DNA of 64,000 bases. It comes from UBA6 sp963663855 (GTDB taxonomy: Archaea; Thermoplasmatota; Thermoplasmata; Methanomassiliicoccales; Methanomassiliicoccaceae). The stretch spans positions 2,294,001 to 2,358,000 of the forward strand of contig OY760646.1 of the NCBI GenBank assembly GCA_963663855.1, read 5' to 3'. The notes beneath the pieces were generated by a model, which had not been told where the DNA came from, made no database searches, and saw only the letters and a list, made by a program, of their open reading frames with translations. Each line of letters begins with the position of its first letter. The stretch's first letter is position 1. The position numbers were made by a program, and so were the translations under genes. Below, in pieces: positions 50,161 to 59,065 of this stretch.

Positions 50161-50361
50161 ATGCCGCCTCGTTCTATAGAACGACGCATTGTTTTTTCCT
50201 GCAAATCAACGATAGATTTTATTAACCCCTGTAATATATTGGTTACGGGGAGTCCCCGTGGACCTTCTCCAACTTCCCCACCATTTCTTTAATCTTCGGG
50301 GGCTCCTCACACAACCCAAGTTCTAAGCATCCAGTTCACTCGCGGGATGTTTCCAGCATGC

Positions 50362-51306
50362 TCAGCCATCGCCGCTCACGATGCTTCGGATGGTCGCCTG
50401 GGTCTCCTCCGGAGGCCGCGTGGTGTTGACCATGTGCACCTCGCAGCGCTCCAGGAAGCCGAGGAAGAACCTCCTGCGCAACGAGAGCTTCCGCTCGTCC
50501 CTCACCAGCTGATGGGGGTTGCAGAAATCTTGGGCCTCCAGGTACTCCATCGCCTCCCCCGTCTCCATCCGCCGGATGATCACCGGGTCCTCCGGGTCCC
50601 GCTTTAGGAGGATGACCTTGTACATCGTGGTGAGGGGCGTCACGCCACCCTGCCCCACCGTCCACCGCACGTTCACGATGGCCCGCCCGCGGCTGTCGAA
50701 AGAGGCCCTGTCCACCAGCCCCTGGTACTCCGGCCAGATGGTGGAGATGTCCCCCTCCACGTAGAAGTTCTTCTCCGAGCCGTAGGCCAGCGGCCGCCGG
50801 CCGGAGGGGCGGACGAAGTACCAGTCATCGGTCACCAGGCGGGCGTCCGGCATGCGCAGAAGGCCCCAGGAGTGCGTGGTCTTGCCGGACTTGGAGGGCG
50901 CGATGAGCGAGACGCCCCGGCCGCCGATGTCCAGCGCCGCCCCGTGCACGGAGTGGATGTTGTGCTGGTCCTCCAGGATGTCGCCGGCCAGAGCGAGGGC
51001 GATGCTCTTCACCCAGCCATAGTAGTCGATGTTGAACAGGAAGGCGGTGCGGGTCAGGGGGTCGTACCTCACCCCGGCCGGCTGCTGCGGGTCGTCGAGC
51101 ACGATGAGGCGGCCGTGGGAGCGCACGCTCTCCGCCATGCCGTAGAAGTTGTTCTCCCACGTCTGGTCAGTTCTCTCCTGATCGGTGAGCAGGCGGATGC
51201 AGGTGCCATGCAGCTCGCACTTGGAGGAGTAGAGGTAGCGGGGCTCGTAGCGCTCGAACAGCTCGGCCCGCTCCTCCGGCCGTATGAGGTCGATCCGGTA
51301 GCGCAT
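50362..51306 (-). CDS. HprK-like P-loop kinase domain protein
   Basis: 314 residues. Walker A APSKSGKTT at 136-144 follows a HGAALDIGGRGVSLI strand, and LVTDDWYFV (Asp pair, 158-162) follows it as in HPr kinase/phosphorylase. A C-terminal helical region (residues 265-310) has many charged residues. The fold is shared with PEP carboxykinase, and archaeal members are uncharacterised. HPr itself is not expected in this organism, so the substrate is likely different. Single gene between AT-rich sequence and citramalate synthase; the latter's stop is about 60 bases away. Confidence 0.8.
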   Translation of the reverse strand: MRYRIDLIRPEERAELFERYEPRYLYSSKCELHGTCIRLLTDQERTDQTWENNFYGMAESVRSHGRLIVLDDPQQPAGVRYDPLTRTAFLFNIDYYGWVKSIALALAGDILEDQHNIHSVHGAALDIGGRGVSLIAPSKSGKTTHSWGLLRMPDARLVTDDWYFVRPSGRRPLAYGSEKNFYVEGDISTIWPEYQGLVDRASFDSRGRAIVNVRWTVGQGGVTPLTTMYKVILLKRDPEDPVIIRRMETGEAMEYLEAQDFCNPHQLVRDERKLSLRRRFFLGFLERCEVHMVNTTRPPEETQATIRSIVSGDG

Positions 51307-51366
51307 CGGACGGGGAACGTAGCCTATCCAGTATAATGGTTGGCTCCTGGCTCCGCTTCCACCCCG

Positions 51367-52938
51367 CTACCGGGAGGACCCCTTCATGAGCTTGTACTCC
51401 ATGCTGTCCAGCAGTGCGATGAGCGAGGCCTCGATGACGTTGGTGGACACGCCCACGGTGGTCCACGAGGCCTCGCCGTCGGTGGAGCGTATGAGCACCC
51501 GCACCCGGGCCCCAGTAGCGTCCTTGCTGTCGATGACCCGGACCTTGTAGTCGGCCAGGCGCACCTCCCGCAGCTCGGGGTAGAAGCGCTCCAGGGCCTT
51601 GCGCACCGCACGGTCCAGGGCGTTGACCGGACCGTTGCCGTTGGCGGCGGTATGCTCCATGGTGCCGGTGGAATCGACGACCTTGATGCTGGCCTCCGAG
51701 GAGACGTTGTTACCGGTGACGTCCACGAATATGCGGAAGCCCTCCAGGCGGAACGGTGGCTTTATTCCGTCGTTGAGGCGGCGCACCAGGAGCTCGAAGG
51801 ACGCGTCCGCGCCCTCGAACTGGTAGCCCTCCGACTCCATGTGCTTGAGGTGGTCCAGTACTCTACGACCCGATTCCTTCTCGGTGTCGATCCCGAACTC
51901 CTTCATCTTGGCGAGTATCGACGCGGTGCCCGACAGCTCGGACATCAGCACCCGGCGCTCGTTGCCCACCAGGCGGGGGTCGATGTGCTCGTACGTCTTC
52001 TCGTCCTTCATCAGGGCGTTGACGTGCACGCCGGCCTTGTGCGCGAAGGCGCTCCTGCCCACGTACGGTAATTTCGGATCGACGACCACGTTGGCGGTCT
52101 CGCTGATGAAGTTGGACAGCGCGGTGAGGTGCGTTAGATCGGGAACGGTCAGCGTGCGCCCCATCTTCAGGGCGAGGGTGGGAGCGATGGAGCACAGGTT
52201 GGCGTTCCCGCACCTCTCCCCCAGGCCGTTGATGGTGCCCTGCACCATGGTCGCCCCGCCCTCCACCGCCACCAGGGAGTTGGCCACCGCCAGGTCGGCA
52301 TCGTTGTGCGCATGGATGCCGAGCGGCAGGTCGAAACGCCTCGCCACCATGTCCAGGGACGCCCTCACATCGCTGGGCAGGGTCCCACCGTTGGTGTCGC
52401 ACAGCACGAGCCAGTCCGCGCCCGCCTGGGCGGCCGCCGATAAGGTGTCAAGCGCGTACTCCGGCGAGGCCTTGTAGCCGTCGAAGAAGTGCTCCGCGTC
52501 GTAAACAACCTCCACGCCGCTGCGCTTCAGGAACGACACGCTGTCGGAGATGAGATCAAGGTTCTCCGGCAGCGGTATGCGCAGCGCGTTGCGCACATGG
52601 CGGTCCCATGACTTGCCGAAGATCGCCACCACTGGTGCTTTGGAGCTCACCAGCGAGCGGAGGTTGGCATCCTCCTTCGCCTCCGTCCCCGCCTTGCGGG
52701 TGCTGCCGAAGGCCACCAGCCGGGCGTGCTCGAACCGCATGCGGGAGGCGGCCTCGAAGAAGGCCACGTCCTTGGGGTTGGAGCCTGGCCAACCCCCCTC
52801 GATGTAGTCCATCCCGAACTGGTCCAGCCGTCTGGCTATGTCCAGCTTGTCCTCGGTCGAAAAAGACACGCCCTCGGATTGCGTTCCATCCCTCAGCGTG
52901 GTGTCGTAGAGAGCTACTTTACCGACTAATAATGATAT
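51367..52938 (-). CDS. cimA: Citramalate synthase
   Basis: Condenses pyruvate with acetyl-CoA to (R)-citramalate, the entry to isoleucine that bypasses threonine. The product matches the ~520-residue long-type family: YDTTLRDGTQSEGVSFSTEDK, DYIEGGWPGSNPKD, CDTNGGTLP, HAHNDADLAVANS, and a C-terminal LeuA regulatory domain (DYKVRVIDSKDATGARVRV). The start is problematic. The metal-binding TLRDG is coded upstream of GTG 52869, yet the in-frame sequence back to the stop near 52980 has no ATG, GTG or TTG. The end given assumes ATA 52938. Confidence 0.88.
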   Translation of the reverse strand: MSLLVGKVALYDTTLRDGTQSEGVSFSTEDKLDIARRLDQFGMDYIEGGWPGSNPKDVAFFEAASRMRFEHARLVAFGSTRKAGTEAKEDANLRSLVSSKAPVVAIFGKSWDRHVRNALRIPLPENLDLISDSVSFLKRSGVEVVYDAEHFFDGYKASPEYALDTLSAAAQAGADWLVLCDTNGGTLPSDVRASLDMVARRFDLPLGIHAHNDADLAVANSLVAVEGGATMVQGTINGLGERCGNANLCSIAPTLALKMGRTLTVPDLTHLTALSNFISETANVVVDPKLPYVGRSAFAHKAGVHVNALMKDEKTYEHIDPRLVGNERRVLMSELSGTASILAKMKEFGIDTEKESGRRVLDHLKHMESEGYQFEGADASFELLVRRLNDGIKPPFRLEGFRIFVDVTGNNVSSEASIKVVDSTGTMEHTAANGNGPVNALDRAVRKALERFYPELREVRLADYKVRVIDSKDATGARVRVLIRSTDGEASWTTVGVSTNVIEASLIALLDSMEYKLMKGSSR

Positions 52939-53020
52939 CCCGTCCGTGTCCTTTGTAGAACGCTCTACTCCGTGACGGCCATGTCAATCGTGCAGGTCGC
53001 TATTATATTTTATTCCGCAA

Positions 53021-54034
53021 TCATCGACATTTGCTATGGCCGTCGCTCATCATCGCCAGCAGGTCGCTGAGCACCGCGCTGGCCGTCTCCTTCCGACCTG
53101 CGCCCCGGCCGGCCACCGTGATGTCCCCGGCCAGGTCGGTGATCAGCTGCACGATGTTGAGCGTGCCCCCGATGGCGAGAGGATGCCCGGCGGGCACCAT
53201 GCGCGGTGCGACCTCCACCCTCTTCTCGTTGATCTCACCGATGAGGCGGATCACCATGTGCTGCTCCGCGGCCAGGGCGATGGCGTCGTCGGTGATGTGG
53301 CGGATGCCGGTCCGCAGCACGTCGTGCACGGTGACATCCCGGCCGAAGATGGCGTTGGCCAGGATGGCCACCTTGCAGGCCGAGTCCACCCCGTCGATAT
53401 CGTAGCTGGGGTCCCGCTCGGCGATGCCCATCTCCTGGGCCTCGCTCAGCGCCTGCTCGAACGGGAGCCCCTCGTCCTTCATGCGGTTGAGGATGAAGTT
53501 GCACGTCCCGTTGAGGATGCCCCGCAGGGAGTAGATCTTCTCCCCCCGCAGCAGCTCCCGCGAGAGGTTGATGACCGGCATGGCCCCTCCCACCGAGCCC
53601 TCGTACCTCAGCTGGACCTTGTTCTTCGCGGCCGTGCTGGACAGCTCCTTGAACTTCAGCGCCAGCGGTCCCTTGTTGGACGTGACGACGTTCTTGCCGG
53701 CGCTCAGCGCGGTACGTATGTACGACAGACCGGGCTCCGCGTCCACTATGTTGGTGGGCGTGGTATCGATGAGCGTATCGAAATCATAGTCCTTGATCAG
53801 CTCCAGCACCCCGCCGTCCAGTGGTCTTTTTCCGACCTTTCCGGTGCTCGCCTTGCGGGATACCAGCTCCTCCGGATCGAGCCCTTGAGGGTCCTTGATC
53901 AGGGAGGAGGAGTCGAACGCCCCCACGATGGTGACCTTCTTGCCGAAGCTCTTCTGGAACAGCTCCTGCCGCATGCCGATGACCTCGGCCACGCCCTGGC
54001 CCACGGTCCCGAACCCGGCGATCATGACCTTCAT
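53021..54034 (-). CDS. hom: Homoserine dehydrogenase
   Basis: NAD(P)-dependent reduction of aspartate semialdehyde to homoserine, for threonine and methionine. 337 residues: N-terminal Rossmann VMIAGFGTVGQGVAEVI, then DTTPTNIVDAEPGLSYIRTAL, NVVTSNKGPLAL, GGAMPVINL, and the conserved RGILNGTCNFIL and ERDPSYDIDGVDSACKVAILAN with the catalytic Lys. No ACT domain at the C-terminus. Instead a separate ACT protein overlaps its start by one base. Its stop lies near the start of citramalate synthase, so all three probably form one operon. Confidence 0.93.
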   Translation of the reverse strand: MKVMIAGFGTVGQGVAEVIGMRQELFQKSFGKKVTIVGAFDSSSLIKDPQGLDPEELVSRKASTGKVGKRPLDGGVLELIKDYDFDTLIDTTPTNIVDAEPGLSYIRTALSAGKNVVTSNKGPLALKFKELSSTAAKNKVQLRYEGSVGGAMPVINLSRELLRGEKIYSLRGILNGTCNFILNRMKDEGLPFEQALSEAQEMGIAERDPSYDIDGVDSACKVAILANAIFGRDVTVHDVLRTGIRHITDDAIALAAEQHMVIRLIGEINEKRVEVAPRMVPAGHPLAIGGTLNIVQLITDLAGDITVAGRGAGRKETASAVLSDLLAMMSDGHSKCR

Positions 54035-54528
54035 CAGTCCAGTCCCCTGATGAGCATGTAGTTGTGCTTGTCCGCCCGCTGCTTGAGGAAGGTCTCCAGT
54101 GTCCTGGCCGTCTCCTTCTTCGATGCCTTCCCGGTGACCAGCGCGGAGCGGGACGGGGAGTTGGCGGAGCCAGTGTAGCGGATCTCCAGGGACGCCACGT
54201 TCTCCATAGCCTCCAGCCCCTTGGTGATGCTCTCCAGCTCCTTGGATGAAATGTTACCGACCAGCAGGTACTGCAGAGGATAGGTCTCGAAGAAGGCGTC
54301 GATCTTGGCCACGTCCACCTCGCCCTTCTTCCACGTGCTGAGTATCTTGTCCAGGGACTGCTCGTTGCGCACCTCGAAGATGACGTTGACGGTGATGCGG
54401 CCACCGATCCGGTCGTCGTGGTGGTGCACCACTCCCCTGATGTTCCCGTCATACGTGGAGATCGGTTCCAGGGCGGCCACCAGCTGCCCCGGGACGTCCT
54501 TTAGCCGCAGGTCTACGTTCACCTTCAT
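54034..54528 (-). CDS. ACT-domain regulatory protein
   Basis: 164 residues from ATG 54528, with AGGTGACC as ribosome binding site; the longer open frame upstream has no support. Two ACT-like units: VNVDLRLKDVPGQLVAALEPISTYDGNIRGVVHHHD (~2-75) and a C-terminal half with LQYLLVGNISSKELESITKGL. The pattern is a free-standing allosteric subunit likely to sense an amino acid (threonine or methionine) for homoserine dehydrogenase, into whose ATG it runs by a 1-base overlap (ATGA). Confidence 0.82.
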   Translation of the reverse strand: MKVNVDLRLKDVPGQLVAALEPISTYDGNIRGVVHHHDDRIGGRITVNVIFEVRNEQSLDKILSTWKKGEVDVAKIDAFFETYPLQYLLVGNISSKELESITKGLEAMENVASLEIRYTGSANSPSRSALVTGKASKKETARTLETFLKQRADKHNYMLIRGLD

Positions 54529-54884
54529 TCGGTCACCTAGCGCTGGAGCACACCGCATTGGGAATATTTGATAGTTGACGGCTTGGTCGCTCCAAGGGGA
54601 GAGGATGCCCGGGGATGTGATCCTCTGAGCCCTTGCGGAACAATGGTCTCCAAGCCCGGACCTGTTGGCCCCTGATATGCTCCTTCCCCGTTCAGGCCCC
54701 TCATGGTTCGGCCAGGTTCGTTCCCCTCTTAACCTGGCGCCATGGACGGGGGCACCGTTCCGGACCCAATGATCGGCTGGGAGCGGTCCGAAGTTCCGAT
54801 CATCTCCACGGCCTTTGATCAAGGACCGGCGAAGGCCCACAGACATGTGCAAAAAAATAAACATTAAAGGGTGCCTATTGTAAG
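54529..54884. other. Intergenic region between divergent genes
   Basis: 356 bases, including the promoter of the ACT-hom-cimA operon on one side and AAAAAATAAACATTAAAGGG (54849-54868) on the other, which is a promoter for the seven-PAS kinase. No gene seen. Confidence 0.4.
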
Positions 54885-57800
54885 TTGGATCATCCCATCA
54901 TCCATCTTTTACACGGAGGGGGTCAATTAGAGGTTGACAAGCTAACTTGGAGAAGCAAGGTGGAGCGCGTAGTGGAACTTGCGGATCAGGGCATCTGGAC
55001 GTGGGACGTTGACGATAGAACCGACTTCATCAACAAGCGCGGTGCGTCGTTGCTTGGTCACGCCCCTGAGGATATGATCGGCCGCCCTACGTTCGATCTC
55101 CTTCCACTTGATGTGGTGGAGGATTGGAAACTCCGCATCTCCCAGGCCAAGGAGGGTAAGGCGGAACGGTTCGATCTCATCATTCGACGTAATGATGGTT
55201 CGATCGTCTGGACCTCGGGAACGATGCAGCCATTATATGGTGACGACGGCAGCTATGATGGTGCCCTGGCGATGTTCTCGGACATCACCGAACGGAAGGC
55301 GGCGGAGAACTCGCTCCTTGAGAGCGAACGATTGTATCGTGGCCTCTACGATAGCTTTGGCGTGGGCATTCTGATAGGCAAGCTGCTCTACGATGAGCAT
55401 GGAACACCGAACGATTTCGTGTTCCATGCGATAAATCCGGCGTATGAGTCGCAGACCGGCTTCACGGCCGATCGGGTGATAGGGAAGAAGGCTAGTCAAA
55501 TCGCCTCCCACATTGAGCCGATCTGGATCGAGACTATAGGTGAGGCAGTACGAACTCAGAGGGCGATGAGCGTCGAAGATTACAACGCCTCATTGGACAT
55601 GTGGTTCAAGGGAAGCGCATCACCGCTGCCGGGGAAGGACCTCTTCGCCATCTCCTTCGAGGACGTGACCGATCGCAAGAGAACGATGGAAGCGCTCAAG
55701 GCGAGCGAGGCCAAGTATCATACTCTTTTCGAGACAATGCACGAGGGCCTCGTCGTCCTAGACGTCCTGCGCGACGGGGACGGCAACGCGACGGACGTCC
55801 GTGTGATCGAAGTTAACGACGCGTTCGAACAACAGTCAGGAATGAAGCGCGACCAGCTCTTGGGAAAAAAGCTCTTCGAGGTCTTCCCTCGCTCCGATGC
55901 CGAGCGATGGATGGCCATCTTGAAACGAGCGGCCGACACCAACGAAGCGGAAGTGGTCACGGAGTACTTGGAACTGGCGGATCGATGGTTCGAGACCAGC
56001 GTATACCCTCGCGGTCGAGATCGAATGATCATTTTCTATCGTGACATCTCCGAGCGCAAGAGGGCGGAGGCGGCGCTCAAGGATAGAGAGCAACTGTACC
56101 GTACATTGTTCGAGAACACCGAGGACGCGTTCGCTCTGCTTGAGATGATCTACGACGCTCATGGAGAGTGCGTCGATTACTGGATACTCGAACTTAACAA
56201 GGCCTGGGAGGGGCAGACCGGCCTCAAGGCCGCCGACTTCGTGAACAAGCGGGTGAGCGAGAGAATGCCGGGCCTCGAGCCCATCTGGTATCAGATCTAT
56301 GGGGGTGTGGCCAGGACAGGCATATCGCAGCGCTTCGAGAGCTTCAACCAGGCGTCCGGCCGATGGTACGAGACCTATGCGTTCAAGTACCAGGAGGACC
56401 GGACCGGGGTGCTGTTCCGGGACATCACCGAGCGGAAGCGAGTGGAGAAGCAATTAGCGTTCCAGGCCGACCTCCTTGATAATGTGCACGATCCCCTGAC
56501 GGCTACGGACGAGGACTTCACCATCACCTACTGGAACAGAGCGGCCGAAGTAATGTTCGGGTGGTCGGCACAAGAGGTTGTTGGGAAGGTGTCCAAAGAC
56601 ATCTTCCAGACGAGGGTACCCAGCTCCTCGAGAAGGGATGCCATCGAGAAGATGCTAAAGGAAAACGGCTACGAGGGCGAGGTTTACTACCGGCGCAAAG
56701 ATGGGACCTACATCCTCGCTCAGGCCAGAGCGACCGTCCTCCGGGGCCCCAACGGAGAGTTCAAGGGCACCATAACATCGTTCTCGGACATCACCGAGCG
56801 CAAGAAGGCGGAGAACGCCCTGAAGGAGAGCGAGGAGAAGTACCGCTCGCTGTTCGAGAACATGACCGAGATGTTCCAGATCCTTGAGCCCATCTATGAT
56901 GAGAGCGGGAACGTGAACGACTTCCGCTATATCGAGGTCAACACGGCATCTGAAACGCTCTCCCGGATCAAGAAGGAGAAGATGGAGGGGAGGACCTCCA
57001 AGGAGCTGTGGGGGGTGGTCGAGGACTACTGGTTCGAGCTGCTGGAGCGGGTATTGAGGGCGGGTGAGCCAGAGCACATGGAGAACTACAGCAGGGAGCT
57101 CGATGCCTACTACGACCTGCATGCGTGGAAGGCATCAGAGAACAGGGTCGCGATTTTGTTCTCTAACATCACAGATGTCAAGCGGGCGCAGCGCCAGGTA
57201 GGGGAGGAGCGAGCTCGCCTCCAGGCCACGTTGGACTCCCTTCCCGTGGGCGTTTGGATTAGCGACAAGGAGGGGAAGATGGTCCTGATAAATGAAAAGG
57301 CCAGCCAGATATGGGGAGGCGTGGCCCCGGCCGCGACCATCGTGGATGAATATGGGGCGTATGAGGCCTGGGACCCGGAGACGAGGGAGAGGATCGAAGC
57401 GGAGGACATGCCCCTTGCCCATGCCATCAAAGGCGAGGTGGTGAGGGAGAGGCTGTTAGACTTCGAACGGTTCGATGGTACGGGCGGAACACAGGTCGTG
57501 TCCGCATCACCTATCCTCGACTCCAAGGGGAGGATGATAGGCGCCATAGCCGTCGTCCAGGACATCACCAAGATGAAAGACCTGGAGCTTGACCTAAGCA
57601 AGACGAACGAGGAGCTGAGGCGCTCCAACGCCGAGCTGCAGCAGTTCGCCTACGTCGCCTCGCACGATATGCAGGAGCCGCTGCGCATGGTGACGAACTA
57701 CCTGTCGCTCATCGAGAAGAGGCATGGTGGAGAGCTGACCCCCAAGGTCAAGGAGTACGTTGACATCGCCTCCAGGAGCGCAGAGCAGATGAGGCAGTTG

Positions 57801-58313
57801 GTCAAGGACCTGCTTCAGTATTCCCGCATCGATACCCAGGGGAAGGCGTTCACGCGGGTGGACATGAACAAGGTCGTGACATCGACCCTGATGGAGCTTA
57901 AAGATGCAGTGAACGATGCTCATGCTACGTACGCGATCGATCCCCTGCCTACCGTCTGCGGCGACGAGCTTCAGCTGAAACAGGTGATGATGAACCTGAT
58001 CAGCAACGCGATCAAGTTCCACGATAGCTCGGATCCTAGGTTCGAGGTCTCGGCGTTCAAGTACGGTACCGAACACGTGATCGCCGTCCAGGACAACGGC
58101 ATCGGCATCGACCTCCGCTTCAACGATAAGCTGTTCCATATGTTCTCCCGACTGCACACCAGGGATGAGTACCCCGGTACCGGTATCGGGCTGGCGATCA
58201 GCAAGAAGATCGTGGAGCGGCACGGCGGCCGGATCTGGGTGGAGAGCGAGGTGGGAAAGGGATCGACGTTCTACTTCACGATACCCGAGGGGGGGGGGGG
58301 GCCAGGGCCATAG
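54885..58313 (+). CDS. Seven-PAS soluble sensor histidine kinase
   Basis: 1142 residues from TTG 54885. Seven PAS units, each ending in a DITxRK-type PAC: about 25-140, 148-265, 275-385, 395-515, 520-640, 645-755 and 765-890. Then HisKA (~905-975, FAYVASHDMQEPLRMV) and HATPase (~1010-1135, NAIKF, DNGIGI, GTGIGLAISKKI, GKGSTFYF). Members of this layout are typical of methanogens and of soil archaea. Its C-terminus EGGGGPGP is coded by a run of 13 Gs at 58289-58301, a slippage-prone site. Stop is TAG. No regulator nearby. Confidence 0.92.
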   Translation: MDHPIIHLLHGGGQLEVDKLTWRSKVERVVELADQGIWTWDVDDRTDFINKRGASLLGHAPEDMIGRPTFDLLPLDVVEDWKLRISQAKEGKAERFDLIIRRNDGSIVWTSGTMQPLYGDDGSYDGALAMFSDITERKAAENSLLESERLYRGLYDSFGVGILIGKLLYDEHGTPNDFVFHAINPAYESQTGFTADRVIGKKASQIASHIEPIWIETIGEAVRTQRAMSVEDYNASLDMWFKGSASPLPGKDLFAISFEDVTDRKRTMEALKASEAKYHTLFETMHEGLVVLDVLRDGDGNATDVRVIEVNDAFEQQSGMKRDQLLGKKLFEVFPRSDAERWMAILKRAADTNEAEVVTEYLELADRWFETSVYPRGRDRMIIFYRDISERKRAEAALKDREQLYRTLFENTEDAFALLEMIYDAHGECVDYWILELNKAWEGQTGLKAADFVNKRVSERMPGLEPIWYQIYGGVARTGISQRFESFNQASGRWYETYAFKYQEDRTGVLFRDITERKRVEKQLAFQADLLDNVHDPLTATDEDFTITYWNRAAEVMFGWSAQEVVGKVSKDIFQTRVPSSSRRDAIEKMLKENGYEGEVYYRRKDGTYILAQARATVLRGPNGEFKGTITSFSDITERKKAENALKESEEKYRSLFENMTEMFQILEPIYDESGNVNDFRYIEVNTASETLSRIKKEKMEGRTSKELWGVVEDYWFELLERVLRAGEPEHMENYSRELDAYYDLHAWKASENRVAILFSNITDVKRAQRQVGEERARLQATLDSLPVGVWISDKEGKMVLINEKASQIWGGVAPAATIVDEYGAYEAWDPETRERIEAEDMPLAHAIKGEVVRERLLDFERFDGTGGTQVVSASPILDSKGRMIGAIAVVQDITKMKDLELDLSKTNEELRRSNAELQQFAYVASHDMQEPLRMVTNYLSLIEKRHGGELTPKVKEYVDIASRSAEQMRQLVKDLLQYSRIDTQGKAFTRVDMNKVVTSTLMELKDAVNDAHATYAIDPLPTVCGDELQLKQVMMNLISNAIKFHDSSDPRFEVSAFKYGTEHVIAVQDNGIGIDLRFNDKLFHMFSRLHTRDEYPGTGIGLAISKKIVERHGGRIWVESEVGKGSTFYFTIPEGGGGPGP

Positions 58314-58498
58314 CTCCCTATCGCTCGAATCTCAACGACCTTTGAGATGAGCGGTAGTTCGCGATGCGCCACCATTGTGGGGGCCCCAGCGTCGGTTCGC
58401 GCCGATCTGGCCAGAACGATAATTCCAAGGCCTCCTCAGAAGAAAACGAGTTTAACGGTCGATGGGCATACCCCCTAGTACGATCGTGGAGGACGACC

Positions 58499-58897
58499 AT
58501 GCAAAAGATCACCACATTTCTAATGTTCCAAGGTCGGGCCGAGGAGGCGATGAACTTCTACACCTCGCTGTTCAAGGGGTCCAGGATCGTCAGCATCGAG
58601 CGCTACGGGCCCCAGGGGCCGGGGACAGAAGGCTCGGTCCTTCACGCGGTGTTCTCGCTGGGCGACCAGGAGTTCATGTGCATCGACAGCAACGTTGAAC
58701 ATGGCTTCACCTTCACCCCGGCCATGTCGCTCTACGTGAGCTGTGGTTCGGAGGAGATCGACCATCTGTTCGAGAACCTGTCGCAGGGTGGGCAGGTAAT
58801 GATGCCACTGGGCTGTTACCCCTTTAGCGAGAGGTTCGGCTGGGTCTCCGATCGGTTCGGTGTCTCCTGGCAGCTGACACTGGCGAAGAATGAATGA
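58499..58897 (+). CDS. PhnB-like VOC (glyoxalase fold) protein
   Basis: 132 residues from ATG 58499. Pattern: ITTFLMFQGRAEEAMNFYTSLFKGSRIVSIERYG, then FSLGDQEFMCIDSN, FTFTPAMSLYVSCGSEEIDHLFENLSQGGQVMMPLGCYPFSERFGWVSDRFGVSWQL. It matches the 3-demethylubiquinone-9 methyltransferase / PhnB-type VOC family, whose members have a metal site (here H, C and E are changed). Substrate unknown. An extra 45 codons upstream are open but lack family similarity. Confidence 0.87.
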   Translation: MQKITTFLMFQGRAEEAMNFYTSLFKGSRIVSIERYGPQGPGTEGSVLHAVFSLGDQEFMCIDSNVEHGFTFTPAMSLYVSCGSEEIDHLFENLSQGGQVMMPLGCYPFSERFGWVSDRFGVSWQLTLAKNE

Positions 58898-58926
58898 TAA
58901 AAGATCGATCTGTTAAAAAGCCAGAG

Positions 58927-59010
58927 CGCCGAGGGGGAGATTTGAACTCCCGAGTCCTTGCGGACACAAGCTTTCCAGGCTTGCGCCTTACCGGTCTGGG
59001 CCACCTCGGC
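58927..59010 (-). tRNA. tRNA-Ser (GGA)
   Basis: 84 nt, no intron. Acceptor GCCGAGG/CCTCGGC, D-arm GCCC..GGC, anticodon stem CAAGC/GCTTG with loop CTGGAAA (anticodon GGA), long variable arm with hairpin GTCC-GCAA-GGAC typical of class II tRNAs, T-arm GGGAG-TTCAAAT-CTCCC, discriminator G. CCA not encoded. Confidence 0.95.
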
Positions 59011-59065
59011 CTGATTTTGCGACCAACCGCTTCATATCATTTAAATCTGTCGGGACCCGATGCCA

